A stretch of 24,469 bases of DNA from Ophiothrix spiculata (GCA_000969725.1 JXSR01S003672.1); one strand, 5' to 3'. Shown: positions 1 through 9,840, counted from the stretch's first letter. Program-made: numbers and translations. The notes: generated by a model not told the origin, from the letters alone.

Positions 1-357
1 TCGCAATTTTGAACATTTGAAAAGTTACAATATAGGTTAAGCAATGCCACATTTTAGTTGCATGACGAAGTATCGATAGGGAAATTGCATAATGTGAATT
101 ACAACATTAATGTATTTATATTGCAACATGTTACATGGAAATGGAATTCCCCTTGAAACATGAGATGCAAGCTTTCACCTCAGCCAAATCAACCCTGTGA
201 AATTACAATTAGACCTAGGTGAATAGACGCATTCAAGAATGATGTTACTTCTTTACTGTTACATTCTATAGTGACATATAGTTGCATGAATTGTGTGACA
301 CATAAATAAATTTGAATTCAATAGGTACGAGGGAAAAGTTTTAAAGATCACCTAGAA
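1..357 (+). repeat. 357-bp direct repeat, copy A (cut by window start)
   Basis: This block recurs at 1974-2330 with no mismatch that I can find by eye. It probably continues left of the window, so 357 bp is a minimum. It holds no convincing reading frame. Identity stops abruptly after CACCTAGAA, next to the inner end of the mariner-like terminal repeat seen in copy B. Complete identity of non-coding DNA implies a very recent duplication, gene conversion, or two haplotypes joined in the assembly. Confidence 0.93.
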
Positions 358-952
358 ATTGCATGGTTGTACACTTGACAGGTACCTGCAATGCAATGTC
401 CAGACCTGTGTCTACCGCATTTGGTTGAGCAAATAAATGACAAGCCCAAAGAATTTCTAATCGAGAAGCGGTGCTCGCTGCAATCTTGTTGTCACTCATG
501 GAGTTATTGTACCCCAAATATGTGTGGAGATTGGCCTGATATCCATACAGCGTGTGCATTTTGTTTCATGCGTAAGCCCTGTCTGCATTTCAAGCATCAA
601 GTATCAATTTTATTTTGCGACTTGCTCTGATCAAGGTACGCCAATTTTCCCTCTAATCTGTTGCGAAGACTCTCCAAGTGTGGCATATGGAGCTGTAAAA
701 TGCTGTAAAAAAACTCACCCTCCATGAGCAAAAGCAAAAATCCAAGATGACCACCATCCCATCCCATAGAATTTGCACGGCAGCCGAATCAAAATGGTGG
801 CGAGCACAGTTTCTCCCTTATAATTTCTTTGGACATTAAATCACAGATGCTGTTTTTTCAATGTATTTCATTTTCGATAAGGTTCTCGGTAGCCAAACAC
901 ATAAATAACAATAAATGGCTTTAAAGGCTTTGCCAAGAGCTATTTTAAGAAC
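358..952. other. No gene recognised
   Basis: Two overlapping frames stand out: a cysteine-rich 79-codon frame on the plus strand (391-630) and a 72-codon frame on the minus strand (341-559) that ends inside the repeat. Neither resembles a family I know, and neither has neighbouring coding signal. I treat both as chance frames. Confidence 0.5.
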
Positions 953-1962
953 TTATAAAGCTATTTTATGTTACGGTATGGTGGCATTTCATGAGGTGGG
1001 TCAAAAATGTGTTACATGGTCAAAATGGTCAAAAAAACAATTGTTTGATATGATGTTAATATTATTGATCTCTTTCAATTCAAGTAACTTTTTAGCCAAA
1101 TATCACTTTTGTTTTGGCACAATGAGCTAATTGATGGTTAATTACTCCATAGACGGCAATGCAAACTGTAATTTTCAAACGCGTTTTTCTAAATATTGCC
1201 TGTTTTTACTAAAGCAAGTCATAAATTGGAATGGTTAATGGTAAACAGTTCATTTTTTCAGGATATGTTCTAAACACTTTAATAGTTACTTTGATGCATT
1301 AAACTTGAAACAGACCCCTTAGGGTCTTGGTGTGGATGACCTTCAATTAATTAGAAGCGGGCTATACAAGGGGAGAAAATTGTGATGTTTCAAATCATTC
1401 TGTCCTATTCTTATTTGATGCAGCTTGATCCCTGAACATTTTGACACCAAATTTGTCAAAATCGGACAAAAAATGAGAAGGTGCTGCCCAAAAAACTGAT
1501 CGAGGGGGAAGGGGGTCTGAGAAAGGTCTAAAAATGATAAATTTGCCAATTACTGTAATTATATACCAAATTTTAGCCATGTTGGTGACTATGTGTATGT
1601 ATTTGAGGTCACAGAATCCATTTGTGAATGTTCCAGCAGTGTCAAACCTTCCAAAATGGCGATATTGTCTCAATTTGGGTATCTACCGCATCCGTAGGCA
1701 CCGCATCCTTAGGCACCACCACCCTTGTACTGCCAAGTTCAAACCATTGTCTCTCTTAAATTATGTAACCCATGAAGACTAAATTACTGCCACAAATAAC
1801 AGAAAGTGCAAGCTTTTAAATGAGACATGAAGCAAGTCAATAGGCCAAGGAATAGTGAATTTACATCAAATTAAGTTCGAGAACCCACGAAAAAATGTAA
1901 CAACACCACCTTTTTAGCATACCCACCTAATGAAATGCCACCGTATATAAAAAGGTTATAAC
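953..1962. mobile_element. Possible DNA transposon remnant with imperfect terminal inverted repeats
   Basis: The left end (about 953-1002) and the reverse complement of 1921-1962 share TGGCATTTCAT(G/T)AGGTGGGT preceded by a TTATAA...ACGG stretch, with small gaps. The repeats face each other about 1 kb apart, as expected of a non-autonomous DNA transposon. The interior (1003-1920) has no recognisable transposase. A local repeat of ACCGCATCC(G/T)TAGGC lies near 1685-1715. Target duplications are not clear. The two ends could instead be unrelated fragments of one dispersed repeat. Confidence 0.32.
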
Positions 1963-1973
1963 AAGCACCTAAT

Positions 1974-2330
1974 TCGCAATTTTGAACATTTGAAAAGTTA
2001 CAATATAGGTTAAGCAATGCCACATTTTAGTTGCATGACGAAGTATCGATAGGGAAATTGCATAATGTGAATTACAACATTAATGTATTTATATTGCAAC
2101 ATGTTACATGGAAATGGAATTCCCCTTGAAACATGAGATGCAAGCTTTCACCTCAGCCAAATCAACCCTGTGAAATTACAATTAGACCTAGGTGAATAGA
2201 CGCATTCAAGAATGATGTTACTTCTTTACTGTTACATTCTATAGTGACATATAGTTGCATGAATTGTGTGACACATAAATAAATTTGAATTCAATAGGTA
2301 CGAGGGAAAAGTTTTAAAGATCACCTAGAA
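1974..2330 (+). repeat. 357-bp direct repeat, copy B
   Basis: Identical to 1-357 as far as I can see by eye. Its last 30 bases are also the left terminal repeat of the mariner-like element that begins at 2301. Sequence after the block (GGAAAAGAGC) differs completely from sequence after copy A (ATTGCATGG). Confidence 0.93.
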
Positions 2331-2879
2331 GGAAAAGAGCTATGTCGATGATCTTTTGTCAGGATGGTCACTCGTCCTTGTGTACATTATGGTGCAAAAA
2401 TGATGTCAATGGCATGTATATTTTCTAAACAGGTGTCCATAGATGTCAACAACCTCCCTCCGCTAACCAGATAAACCGCATGGAGAAATTAAAGAAACAT
2501 GGCGTGATTAAATCCCTGCATTTGAAGGGTAACAGCCAATAATTCTATGATGACATGCCCAAAATTTATAAGGTTGATACCATAGAATTAGGTTAGGATC
2601 TCCTCTTTCTATCGATACCCAAATTATGGAAATCGGTCAATAAATGACGTCACAATGACGTAATGAAGCATGGCCAACCTGAAAATGTGGATTTTTTGGC
2701 TAAAAGAGGACCTCTAGCTGCTACAAAGTCGGCCTGTGGACAGTCAGTTTTAAATGGGAGAAATGTGTTACTTTGCATAGTGCCTATAGATTGAAAGATG
2801 ACTAAAGGGTCACATAATAAAATTATGCTCCTGGCTGTATTTCTTCTTGGTGATCTTTAAAACTTTTTGATACCCCTTG
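2301..2879. mobile_element. Mariner-like terminal-inverted-repeat element, apparently non-autonomous
   Basis: The left end reads CGAGGGAAAAGTTTTAAAGA and continues TCACC. The right end, reverse complemented, reads CAAGGGGTATCAAAAAGTTT and continues TAAAGATCACC, so about 25 bp match with one short gap. A TA dinucleotide flanks each side (2299-2300 and 2880-2881), as Tc1/mariner insertion produces. The 579-bp interior is interrupted in every frame and shows no DDE-type motif that I can identify. The family call rests on the ends and the TA only. Confidence 0.45.
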
Positions 2880-2881
2880 TA

Positions 2882-3350
2882 TATGTGCCTTTCAAGTTAG
2901 AATTCTTACTAAATGTTATCATGGCGTTATATTTAGAGAGTACCTTGAGACATTTGCATGTTACACATGAAATGAAATGATGTACTTGGGTTGAGGAGAA
3001 ACAGCTAAAATTCATTTGATGAAGTGGTGTGTTACACACTTATAAAATGACGTTTTGATGCATAACTCGTGAGAACCACTAATAATGCAGAAAAATCACA
3101 TGAGTCTAATGTCTAATATCTGTATGCATAACATGCAATTAATTGAAGTACTCGCATGAAAATGAGCAAGTGTTTAAACTATTGGGTAATGTAATGGATT
3201 TTGTATGGAAATTTAACTTAATGAATAATTCATCTATCATGGTGTTCACAGGATGATAATTATTTTGAAGTATAGGCAATTTTTGACATGCCCTTTGCAC
3301 CTGGACCGCTTGGTGTATTTAGTTATATGATTCTACTGCTACTCTTGATT
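2882..3350. other. No feature recognised
   Basis: AT-rich DNA up to the start of the tandem duplication. A 60-codon minus-strand frame (2857-3039) runs into the mariner-like end and has no recognisable similarity. It looks like chance. Confidence 0.5.
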
Positions 3351-3607
3351 TTCCCTTGATGCATAATTTTTGCAAGGAATTTCTAATAGACTATTTTCAA
3401 TGTAAAAGAGTGAAATTCACTAGTCATGAGAGTGTCACTGGGGACTAGCTTTTTAGGGAAATTTTTCTTTTACAAAAGTGAATACTGTTATGTTCACTCT
3501 TAATAAATTTAAAGTTTTACTCTTCAAAGAGTGATAAATTAACTCTTCAAAATAGAATGGTCCCTTGCTAATAACACTAAAATGAAGAGTTGATTTCAGT
3601 CTTTTAG

Positions 3608-4427
3608 ATTAAAGCAATACTCTCTCTCTCTCCCTTAATGCCTGGTTTCCCGCTGATCTGCAGGGTGCTGATCTACAGGGTCGGCTGCCTTTGTCTTCCT
3701 CCTCTACAGACGTCTGTCTCCTGTATCCTCTTCTTTCACCTGGAAGTGGTCCATGTCCTGCTTCACATTGTCCATCCATCGCTCCCTGGGTCTTCCTCTA
3801 GATCGTTTTCCCTCAATCTTAGTGTTCATCACTTTCTTAGCCGGCCCTTCATCCTCCATCCTCATTACATGTCCATACTGTCTCATTCGGATCTCTCTCA
3901 CCTTCTCGTTGATATCATTCACTCCTAACTCCTTCCTGATATCCTCACTTCTTTGTCTGTCCCTCAGTGTGACTCCTTTTATCCTCCTTAACATCCTCAT
4001 CTCTGTTGCTTCCGGAATTCTCTCCTCTTTCCTTCCCACTGTCCATGACTCTGCACCGTACAGCAACACTGGACGGATGATGGCTTTTATAGTATTAAAG
4101 CAATACTATGAAGTGTTAAAAATGAAGCGCCCTCTGTCACCCATGGCTTTTGATTTTTTAGCTTATTGGGTTTGTTTTAGGTAGATATTAATACCCTCCA
4201 AATGATTTGGCTTAGATATGCTTACTTTTTCTATTATTGCCATTCGTTTAATTAATTTCTGGAATTGGTATAGGAGAGCATGCATGTTCTTTTTATCCAT
4301 TTTTCGGTGTCAAAAAATTGTTTAACAAAATACACTTGAAAACGCTATTAGATAGTCATATTCCTTCATTTTATGCTGTTTTACTATAAATGATTTTTGA
4401 TCAAAATCTTATAGTAATATTGCTTTA
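3608..4427. mobile_element. MITE with TAAAGCAATACT ends, interrupted by a LINE (copy 1)
   Basis: Without the LINE and one copy of its target duplication, this is an element of about 332 bp that starts TAAAGCAATACTATGAAG and ends ATAGTAATATTGCTTTA. The ends are inverted repeats, and a TA on each side is possible. The interior has no coding potential. A 115-bp relative in reverse orientation lies at 15185-15299 and keeps both ends, which confirms the boundaries. Confidence 0.75.
3622..4093 (-). mobile_element. 5'-truncated non-LTR retrotransposon (LINE) fragment, reverse-transcriptase C-terminal region, copy 1
   Basis: The minus strand encodes the tail of a LINE ORF2. It opens TIKAIIRPVLLYGAESWTV, then RYGHVM-type and GRPRERWMDNV motifs that are characteristic of the region after the catalytic core in many RTE/CR1-type reverse transcriptases. 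The catalytic YADD box and everything upstream are missing through 5' truncation. The frame runs from 4093 to a TAG at 3704-3706 (copy 2 has TGG, Trp, at that place). The homologous frame would otherwise stop at 3635, followed at once by a short (GA)n tail. A 14-bp target duplication, ATTAAAGCAATACT, flanks the insert at 3608-3621 and 4094-4107. Q replaces W in the RMRWYGHV motif here. The exact clade is uncertain. Confidence 0.88.
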
Positions 4428-5364
4428 AGAATTAAGTGAGGTATTCTAGTACTTCACAGTTAGTTTGTGCTACTGTGTTTTGTGTAATATAATCATATTT
4501 TGCTCATAAATTATAGAAAAATGTCATGCGAGCAATTTTATTGCATACACACTCAAAAGATTATAAAACCTTACATAGCTTCTTCAATCTTTGCTTCTTG
4601 AACATGCTGCATACAAATTGCAAACACTAAAATTATCCATTCTTTGAGTTGCACTTTGAGTAGAATAATTACGAAAGGAAGGACTGTAATTTAGTGTAAA
4701 CAGATTCTCATTTTATCAGATCTTCTCAGCTTATGACAGAGATGGAGAGACCGGATTCCTGTCTCGGATAAGAACATTATTTCAAAAATGTGTCCGATGT
4801 GTTGCAATATAATACCACGCCATGGCCTGATTGCGTCGGCATTTCTCAATATACTTTATAACCGGACTAGACTAGACTGTTATTAAACTGATTGCTGGTG
4901 AAGCTCAAGTGGCAGTGTCTTCTCTTACCGCCTATAGCTGGGATATTAAGGTGGTTGTTATTACCTTGTTTGTGTAAGATGTCTGCCAATATATTGTGAC
5001 ACCTATCTAGTCAGATGAGTAATAATGGCTTGTTAGCTGGTCACATACGGTGTCATGGTCACTCGCTATTTAGGACGGACTGCACTTGCTCTTCAAATCA
5101 AACTTCGACTATGATATTACAAAATTGAAGCTCTATATTGACAGCTTTTCCTAGTGTGTATATATCTTATCCATTACAAACTTACAGATTTATGTAGGAA
5201 GGATTTATCAAGATGGTTTTATCATCATGCCTTTAAATATTTGATGGTTATGATACAGAAACATTTGTTTTTATGGTCATCTGGGATATTAGCGGATGTA
5301 GTGTTAGTGTACTTTGAGGAGGTTTGCTGCTCATTGTATGAACATAAGGACCCAGTCATGATAA
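4428..5364. other. Duplicated AT-rich DNA, no gene recognised
   Basis: The block is collinear with 7874-8802. A 76-codon frame at 5154-5384 has a partner at 8574-8822. By my count the differences between the two are about six amino-acid-changing and one silent, so the frame shows no sign of protein-level constraint. Confidence 0.6.
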
Positions 5365-5365
5365 C

Positions 5366-6010
5366 GTCAGACTTTATTTTGTAAGAAAAATAACTGGGAT
5401 GCATGTTGGTCTCCGTCACAGCACTGCCAAATATAGTGGACTGGACAGCGGTACTTATTCGTAACTCATAATACAGTCAGACTTTATTTTGAGAGCAAAA
5501 GTGACCTGTGTGCATGTGTATCTTGGTCATAGCTAGAAGTGATGTACCACATAGCAGTGGACTGGATATAAACAAGATAAAGCAGGCTTGTAATTTGTTT
5601 GATGTCAGCAGACTCTATTTGAAAAGCTCAAATAAACGGGATATCTTGATCAAAAATAATTTGGAAAAAATATAAGTAGCAATAACAGTGACTTAGAATA
5701 CTATGAGATTCATGAAAAATGTCAAAGGTATAACGTTTTATTCACATCCATTGTGGAATCGCTATTTACAGCTCATATTGTCAGAGCTTATTTTGAAAGC
5801 AAAATAAATTGTGACTTCATTTTTGCTAGTGGACATACAATGAATGGACACTCATTCACAACTCTTTATATGATTAGTAGTAACTCCTGGTTGTGTCATA
5901 GCGGTGTCAGACTGCATTATAGGTGCAAATTTATTCAAGATATGCAAAGAGGCCAACTGATAAAAAGTCATCTTGATGAGCAGTGTACTTCAACATTATC
6001 ATGGGTCTGA
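5366..6010 (+). repeat. Diverged tandem array of roughly 110-130-bp units, copy 1
   Basis: Units start near 5366, 5476, 5604 and 5780, each with a variant of GTCAGACTTTATTTTG. A GTGACC/TGTGACT-type segment, a TATCTTGGTCAT segment and TAGTGGACTGGA follow. Units are strongly diverged, so this is an old array. The third unit is disrupted by a 93-bp insertion that copy 2 lacks. The open frame at 5753-6010 lies in this array and is not conserved as protein relative to copy 2. Confidence 0.6.
5654..5746 (+). repeat. 93-bp insertion in copy 1, inverted relative of 13300-13396
   Basis: Copy 2 runs from ATCTTGGTCAAA to GGATTGTGGAAT across a few bases, whereas copy 1 has this block between the same flanks. 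Its reverse complement matches 13300-13396 closely, for example ATGAGATTCATGAAAAATGT and CAAAGGTA(T/C)AACGTTTTATT. It is therefore a dispersed repeat that entered copy 1, or was lost from copy 2, after the tandem duplication. Confidence 0.72.
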
Positions 6011-6306
6011 GGAATTAAATGGATATATGCATTAATACTTATCTAAAGGAGTTACATTGATATACTGAAATGAGATATTGCAGAGATGTATAAATAAAAG
6101 GGGACTTGTCTTAACCTCATACATTGTACAAAGTTGATATTATTCAGCATCGCGTATGTAATTTTGGATTGAACTGTGGAATAGGTTGAGTCATTGACAC
6201 CTTAGGATATGTCAGTAACCAAAGCAGGAGGCAAGCAAGTGAGTAAAAAATGTGTGCATTGATATTATGTGGAAAACTGGAATACATGTTTTGTTTACTT
6301 TTTAAA

Positions 6307-6402
6307 GGAAATTTAGTGATATTGACTATCTTAAATCTTTTGATACACCAGATATTATTTGGATATTTAGTGATATTCACTATCTTAACTCTTTTATTGA
6401 TA
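6307..6402 (+). repeat. Local 54-bp tandem repeat in copy 1
   Basis: GGAAATTTAGTGATATTGAC at 6307 and GGATATTTAGTGATATTCAC at 6361 start two similar stretches 54 bp apart. Copy 2 has one such stretch (near 9681), so the extra unit is specific to copy 1. Confidence 0.55.
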
Positions 6403-6503
6403 ATAATGTAAACCTTTCTAAAACATATGAAATGTCATCACTATAAATGTCCCTTAGAGAATTTATTGTTCAAATTGTACTTAGTAGTACAAGTATCATC
6501 CCC

Positions 6504-6726
6504 TAGCTGTCTTCAGTAGATAGCTCATTGTTCAGTGAATAGGGCCTATACAAACATCCCTCATGAAGGACTCTTACTGTAACTATCTTCAGTAGATTGA
6601 TATTGTTCAGAGTGATACAAAAGGGCTACTTACTGTAGCTATCTTCAGTAGATAGTTTATTGTTCAGAGAATTACACAAACCCCATAAAAGCCTCTTACT
6701 TTTAGATCATGGTACTGGTAGCTATC
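6504..6726 (+). repeat. Hairpin satellite, about 70-bp monomer, truncated array in copy 1
   Basis: Three monomers start at 6504, 6580 and 6636, and a fourth is cut after 8 bases at 6719-6726. Each starts with a version of GCTATCTTCAGTAGATAGC, a 7-bp stem with a 5-base loop. TTATTGTTCAGAG, GATACAAACATCCCTC and AAAAGACTCTTACTG follow. The array ends exactly where copy 2 of the tandem duplication begins. Confidence 0.85.
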
Positions 6727-6997
6727 TTCCCTTGATGCATAATTTTTGCAAGGAACTTTTAATAGACTATTTTCAATGTAAAAGAGTGAAATTCACTGGT
6801 CATAAGAGTGTCACTGGGGACTAGCTTTTTCAGGAATTTTTTCTTTTTCAAAAGTGAATACTGTTATGTTCACTCTTAATTAATTTAAAGTTTTACTCTT
6901 CAAAGAGTGATAAATTAACTCTTCAAATTAGAATGGTCCCTTGCTAATAACACTTAAATGAAGAGTTGATTTCAGTCTTTTAGATTAAAGCAATACT

Positions 6998-7469
6998 CTC
7001 TCTCTCTTCCTTAATGCCTGGTTTCCCGCTGATCTGCAGGGTGCTGATCTACAGGGTTGGCTGCCTTTGTCTTCCTCCTCCACAGACATCTGTCTCCTGT
7101 ATCCTCTTCTTTCACCTGGAAGTGGTCCATGTCCTGCTAGACATTGTCCTTCCATCGCTCCCTGGGTCTTCCTCTATATCATTTTCCCTCAATCTTAGTG
7201 TTCATCACTTTCTTAGCCGGCCCTTCATCCTCCATCCTCATTACATGTCCATACCATCTCATTCGGATCTCTCTCACCTTCTCTTTGATATCATTCACTC
7301 CTAACTCCTTCCTGATATCCTCACTCCTTTGTCTGTCCCTCAGTGTGACTCCTTTTATCCTCCTTAACATCCTCATCTCTGTTGCTTCCAGAATTCTTTC
7401 CTCTTTCCTTCCCACTGTCCATGACTCTGCACCGTACAGCAACACTGGATGGATGATGGCTTTTATAGT
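6998..7469 (-). mobile_element. 5'-truncated LINE fragment, reverse-transcriptase C-terminal region, copy 2
   Basis: The fragment has the same 472-bp length and the same insertion point as 3622-4093. The minus-strand frame opens at 7469 and is interrupted after ...NTKIEGK by a TGA (stop at 7179-7181), with a further TAG in the NV*QDM region. Past those it keeps the tryptophan (CLWRRKTKAANPVDQ) that copy 1 lost, and the terminal stop TAA lies at 7011-7013 just before the (GA)n tail. The RMRWYGHVMRMEDEG motif is intact. The flanking target duplication is ATTAAAGCAATACT (6984-6997) and ATTTAAGCAATACT (7470-7483), now with one substitution. The two copies decayed independently after the duplication. 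Confidence 0.88.
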
Positions 7470-7710
7470 ATTTAAGCAATACTATGAAGTGTTAACAATG
7501 AAGCACCCTCTGTCACCCATGGCTTTTGATTTTTTTAGCTTATTGGGTTTGTTTTAGGTAGATATAAATACCCTCCAAATGATTTGGCTTAGATATGTCT
7601 ACTTTTTCTATTATGGCCATTCATTTAATTAATTTCTGGAATTGGTATAGGAAAGCATGCATGTTCTTTTATCAATTTTTCGGTGGCAAAAAATTGTTTA
7701 ACAAAATACA

Positions 7711-7856
7711 CTTGAAAACGCTATTAGATAGTCATATTCCTTCATTTTATGCTGTTTTACTATAAACGAGTTTTGATCAAAATCTTGAAAACGCTATTAG
7801 ATAGTCATATTCCTTCATTTTATGCTGTTTTACTATAAACAATTTTTGATCAAGAT
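7711..7856 (+). repeat. 73-bp tandem duplication inside the MITE, copy 2 only
   Basis: CTTGAAAACGCTATTAGATA starts at 7711 and again at 7784. The two 73-bp units differ mainly near TAAACGAG/TAAACAAT. Copy 1 has a single unit (from about 4336), so this arose after the 3.4-kb duplication. Confidence 0.88.
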
Positions 7857-7873
7857 ATTATAGTATTGCTTTA

Positions 7874-8802
7874 ATAATTAAGTGAGGTATTCTAGTACTT
7901 CACAGTTAGTTTGTGCTACTGTGTTTTGTGTAATATAATCATATTTTGCTCATAAATTATAGAAAAATGTCATGCGAGCAATTTTATTGCATACACACTC
8001 AAAAGATTATAAAACCTTACATAGCTTCTTCAATCTTTGCTTCTTGAACATGCTGCATACAAATTGCAAACACTAAAATGATCTACTCTTTGAGTTACAC
8101 TTCAAAAGGAAAGGAAAAACTGTAATTTAGTGTAAACAGATTCTCATTTTATCAGATCTTCTCAGCTTATGACAGAGATGGAGAGACCGGATTCCTGTCT
8201 CGGATAAGAACATTATTTCAAAAATGTGTCCGATGTGTTGCAATATAATACCACGCCATGGCCTGATTGCGTCGGCATTTCTCAATATACTTTATAACCG
8301 GACTAGACTAGACTGTTATTAAACTGATTGCTAGTGAAACTCAAGTGGCAATGTATTCTCTTACCGCCTATAGCTGGGATATTAAGGTGGTTGTTATTAC
8401 CTTGTTTGTGTACGATGTCTGCCAATATATTGTGACACTTATCTTGTCAGATGAGCAATAATGGCTTGTTAGCTGGTCACATACGGTGTCATGGTCACTC
8501 GCTATTTAGGAGAGACTGCTCTTGCTCTCCAAATCAAACTTCGACTATGATATTACAAAATTGAAGCTATATATTGACAGCTTTTCCTAGTGTGTATATA
8601 CACCATATCCATTACAAACTTACATATTTATGTAGGAAGGATTTATCAAGATGGTTTTATCATCATGCCTTTAAATATTTGATCATTATGATACAGAAAC
8701 ATTTGTTTTTATGGTCATCTGGGATATTAGCGGATGTAGTGTTAGTGTACTTTGAAGAGGTTTGCTCTTCATTGTATGAATATAAGGACCCAGTCATGAT
8801 AA
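7874..8802. other. Duplicated AT-rich DNA, no gene recognised
   Basis: Partner of 4428-5364, with small indels (for example around 8100-8115). The 82-codon frame at 8574-8822 is paired with the one in copy 1, but the substitutions are mostly amino-acid-changing. Confidence 0.6.
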
Positions 8803-9406
8803 CGTCAGACTTTATTTTGTAAGAAAAATAACTGGGATGCATTTTGGTCTTCGTCACAGCACTGACAAATATAGTGGACTGGACAGCGGCATTTATTCGT
8901 AACTCATAATACCGTCAGACTTTATTTTGAGAGCAAAAGTGACCTGTGTGCATGTATATCTTGGTCATGGCTTGAAGTGATGTACCATATAGCATTGGAC
9001 TGGATATAAACAAGATAAAGCAGGCTTGTAATTCGTTTGATGTCGGCAGACTCTATTTGAAAAGCTGAAATAAACGGGATACTTGTATGGAATTCGCATA
9101 TCTTGGTCAAAGAGGACTGGATTGTGGAATACCTATTTACAGCTCGTATCGTCAGAGTTTATTTTGAAAGCAAAATGCAACTGTGACTTCATCTTTGCTA
9201 GTGGACATCCAATGAATGGACACTCAATCACAACTCTTTATATGATTATTAGTAACTCCTGGTTGTGTCATAGTGGTGTCAGACTGCATTATAGGTGCAA
9301 ATTTATTCAAGATATGCAAAGAGGCCAACTGATAAAAAGTCATCTTCATGAGCAGTATATTCCAACATCATCATGGTCTGAGGAATTAAATGGATATATG
9401 CATTAA
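8803..9406 (+). repeat. Diverged tandem array of roughly 110-130-bp units, copy 2
   Basis: Units start near 8803, 8913, 9042 and 9151 with variants of GTCAGACTTTATTTTG. The third unit is uninterrupted here and shows the ancestral order TATCTTGGTCAAAG...GGACTGGATTGTGG. The 107-codon frame at 9083-9406 crosses the last two units. Its differences from copy 1 change amino acids in most cases, so I do not call it a gene. Confidence 0.6.
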
Positions 9407-9840
9407 TACTTATCTAAAGGAGTTACATTCATATACTGAAAGGAGATATTGCTGAGATATCTAAATAAATAAAAGGGGACTTTTGTCTTAACCTCATACA
9501 TTGTACAAAGTTGATATTATTCAGCATCGTATATGTAATTTTGGATAGAACTGTGGAAAAGGTTGAGTCATTGACACCTTGGGATATGTCAGTAACCAAA
9601 GCAGGAGGCAAGCAAGTGAGTAAAAAATGTGTGCATTGATCACGTGGAAAACTAGAATTTAAAAGTGTTTTGTTTTTAAAGGATATTTAGTGATATTGAC
9701 TATCTCAACTCTTTTATTGATACACCAAATATTATTTGGAGAGGTTATGTAAACCTTGAATGTATGAAATGTCATCACTATAAATGTCTCTTAGGGATTT
9801 CATTGTTCAAATTGTACTTAGTAGTACAAGTATCATCCCC

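Larger units (their letters stand above)
3351..6726 (+). repeat. Tandem segmental duplication, copy 1 (3376 bp)
   Basis: From TTCCCTTGATGCATAA onward this block is collinear with the block starting at 6727. It shares, in order, a MITE split by a LINE fragment, an AT-rich stretch, an array of diverged units and the start of a hairpin satellite. Over the 472-bp LINE piece I count about 16 differences (about 3.4%). Over the first 250 bp the figure is nearer 5%. The right edge lies in the middle of a satellite monomer, directly abutting copy 2. Confidence 0.95.
6984..7873. mobile_element. MITE with TAAAGCAATACT ends, interrupted by a LINE (copy 2)
   Basis: This is the same element and the same LINE split as at 3608-4427. 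Its right end reads ATAGTATTGCTTTAA, a better match to the left end than in copy 1. Without the LINE it is about 402 bp, of which 73 bp is a secondary duplication, leaving about 329 bp, in agreement with copy 1. Confidence 0.75.

Noticed and set aside
1-2330. The 357-bp direct repeats as long terminal repeats of one element
   Set aside because: The repeats lack TG...CA ends, no primer-binding site or polypurine tract is visible, the interior is about 1.6 kb without recognisable proteins, and copy A continues beyond the window start.
5154-5384. Open frame conserved in both duplication copies (partner 8574-8822)
   Set aside because: Differences between copies are about six replacement to one silent, with no constraint on protein. 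The frame survives because the DNA is young and AT-rich.
9083-9406. 107-codon frame with partner at 5753-6010
   Set aside because: It spans the units of a diverged tandem array, most differences change amino acids, and copy 1 has an extra base near 6003 that ends the frame.
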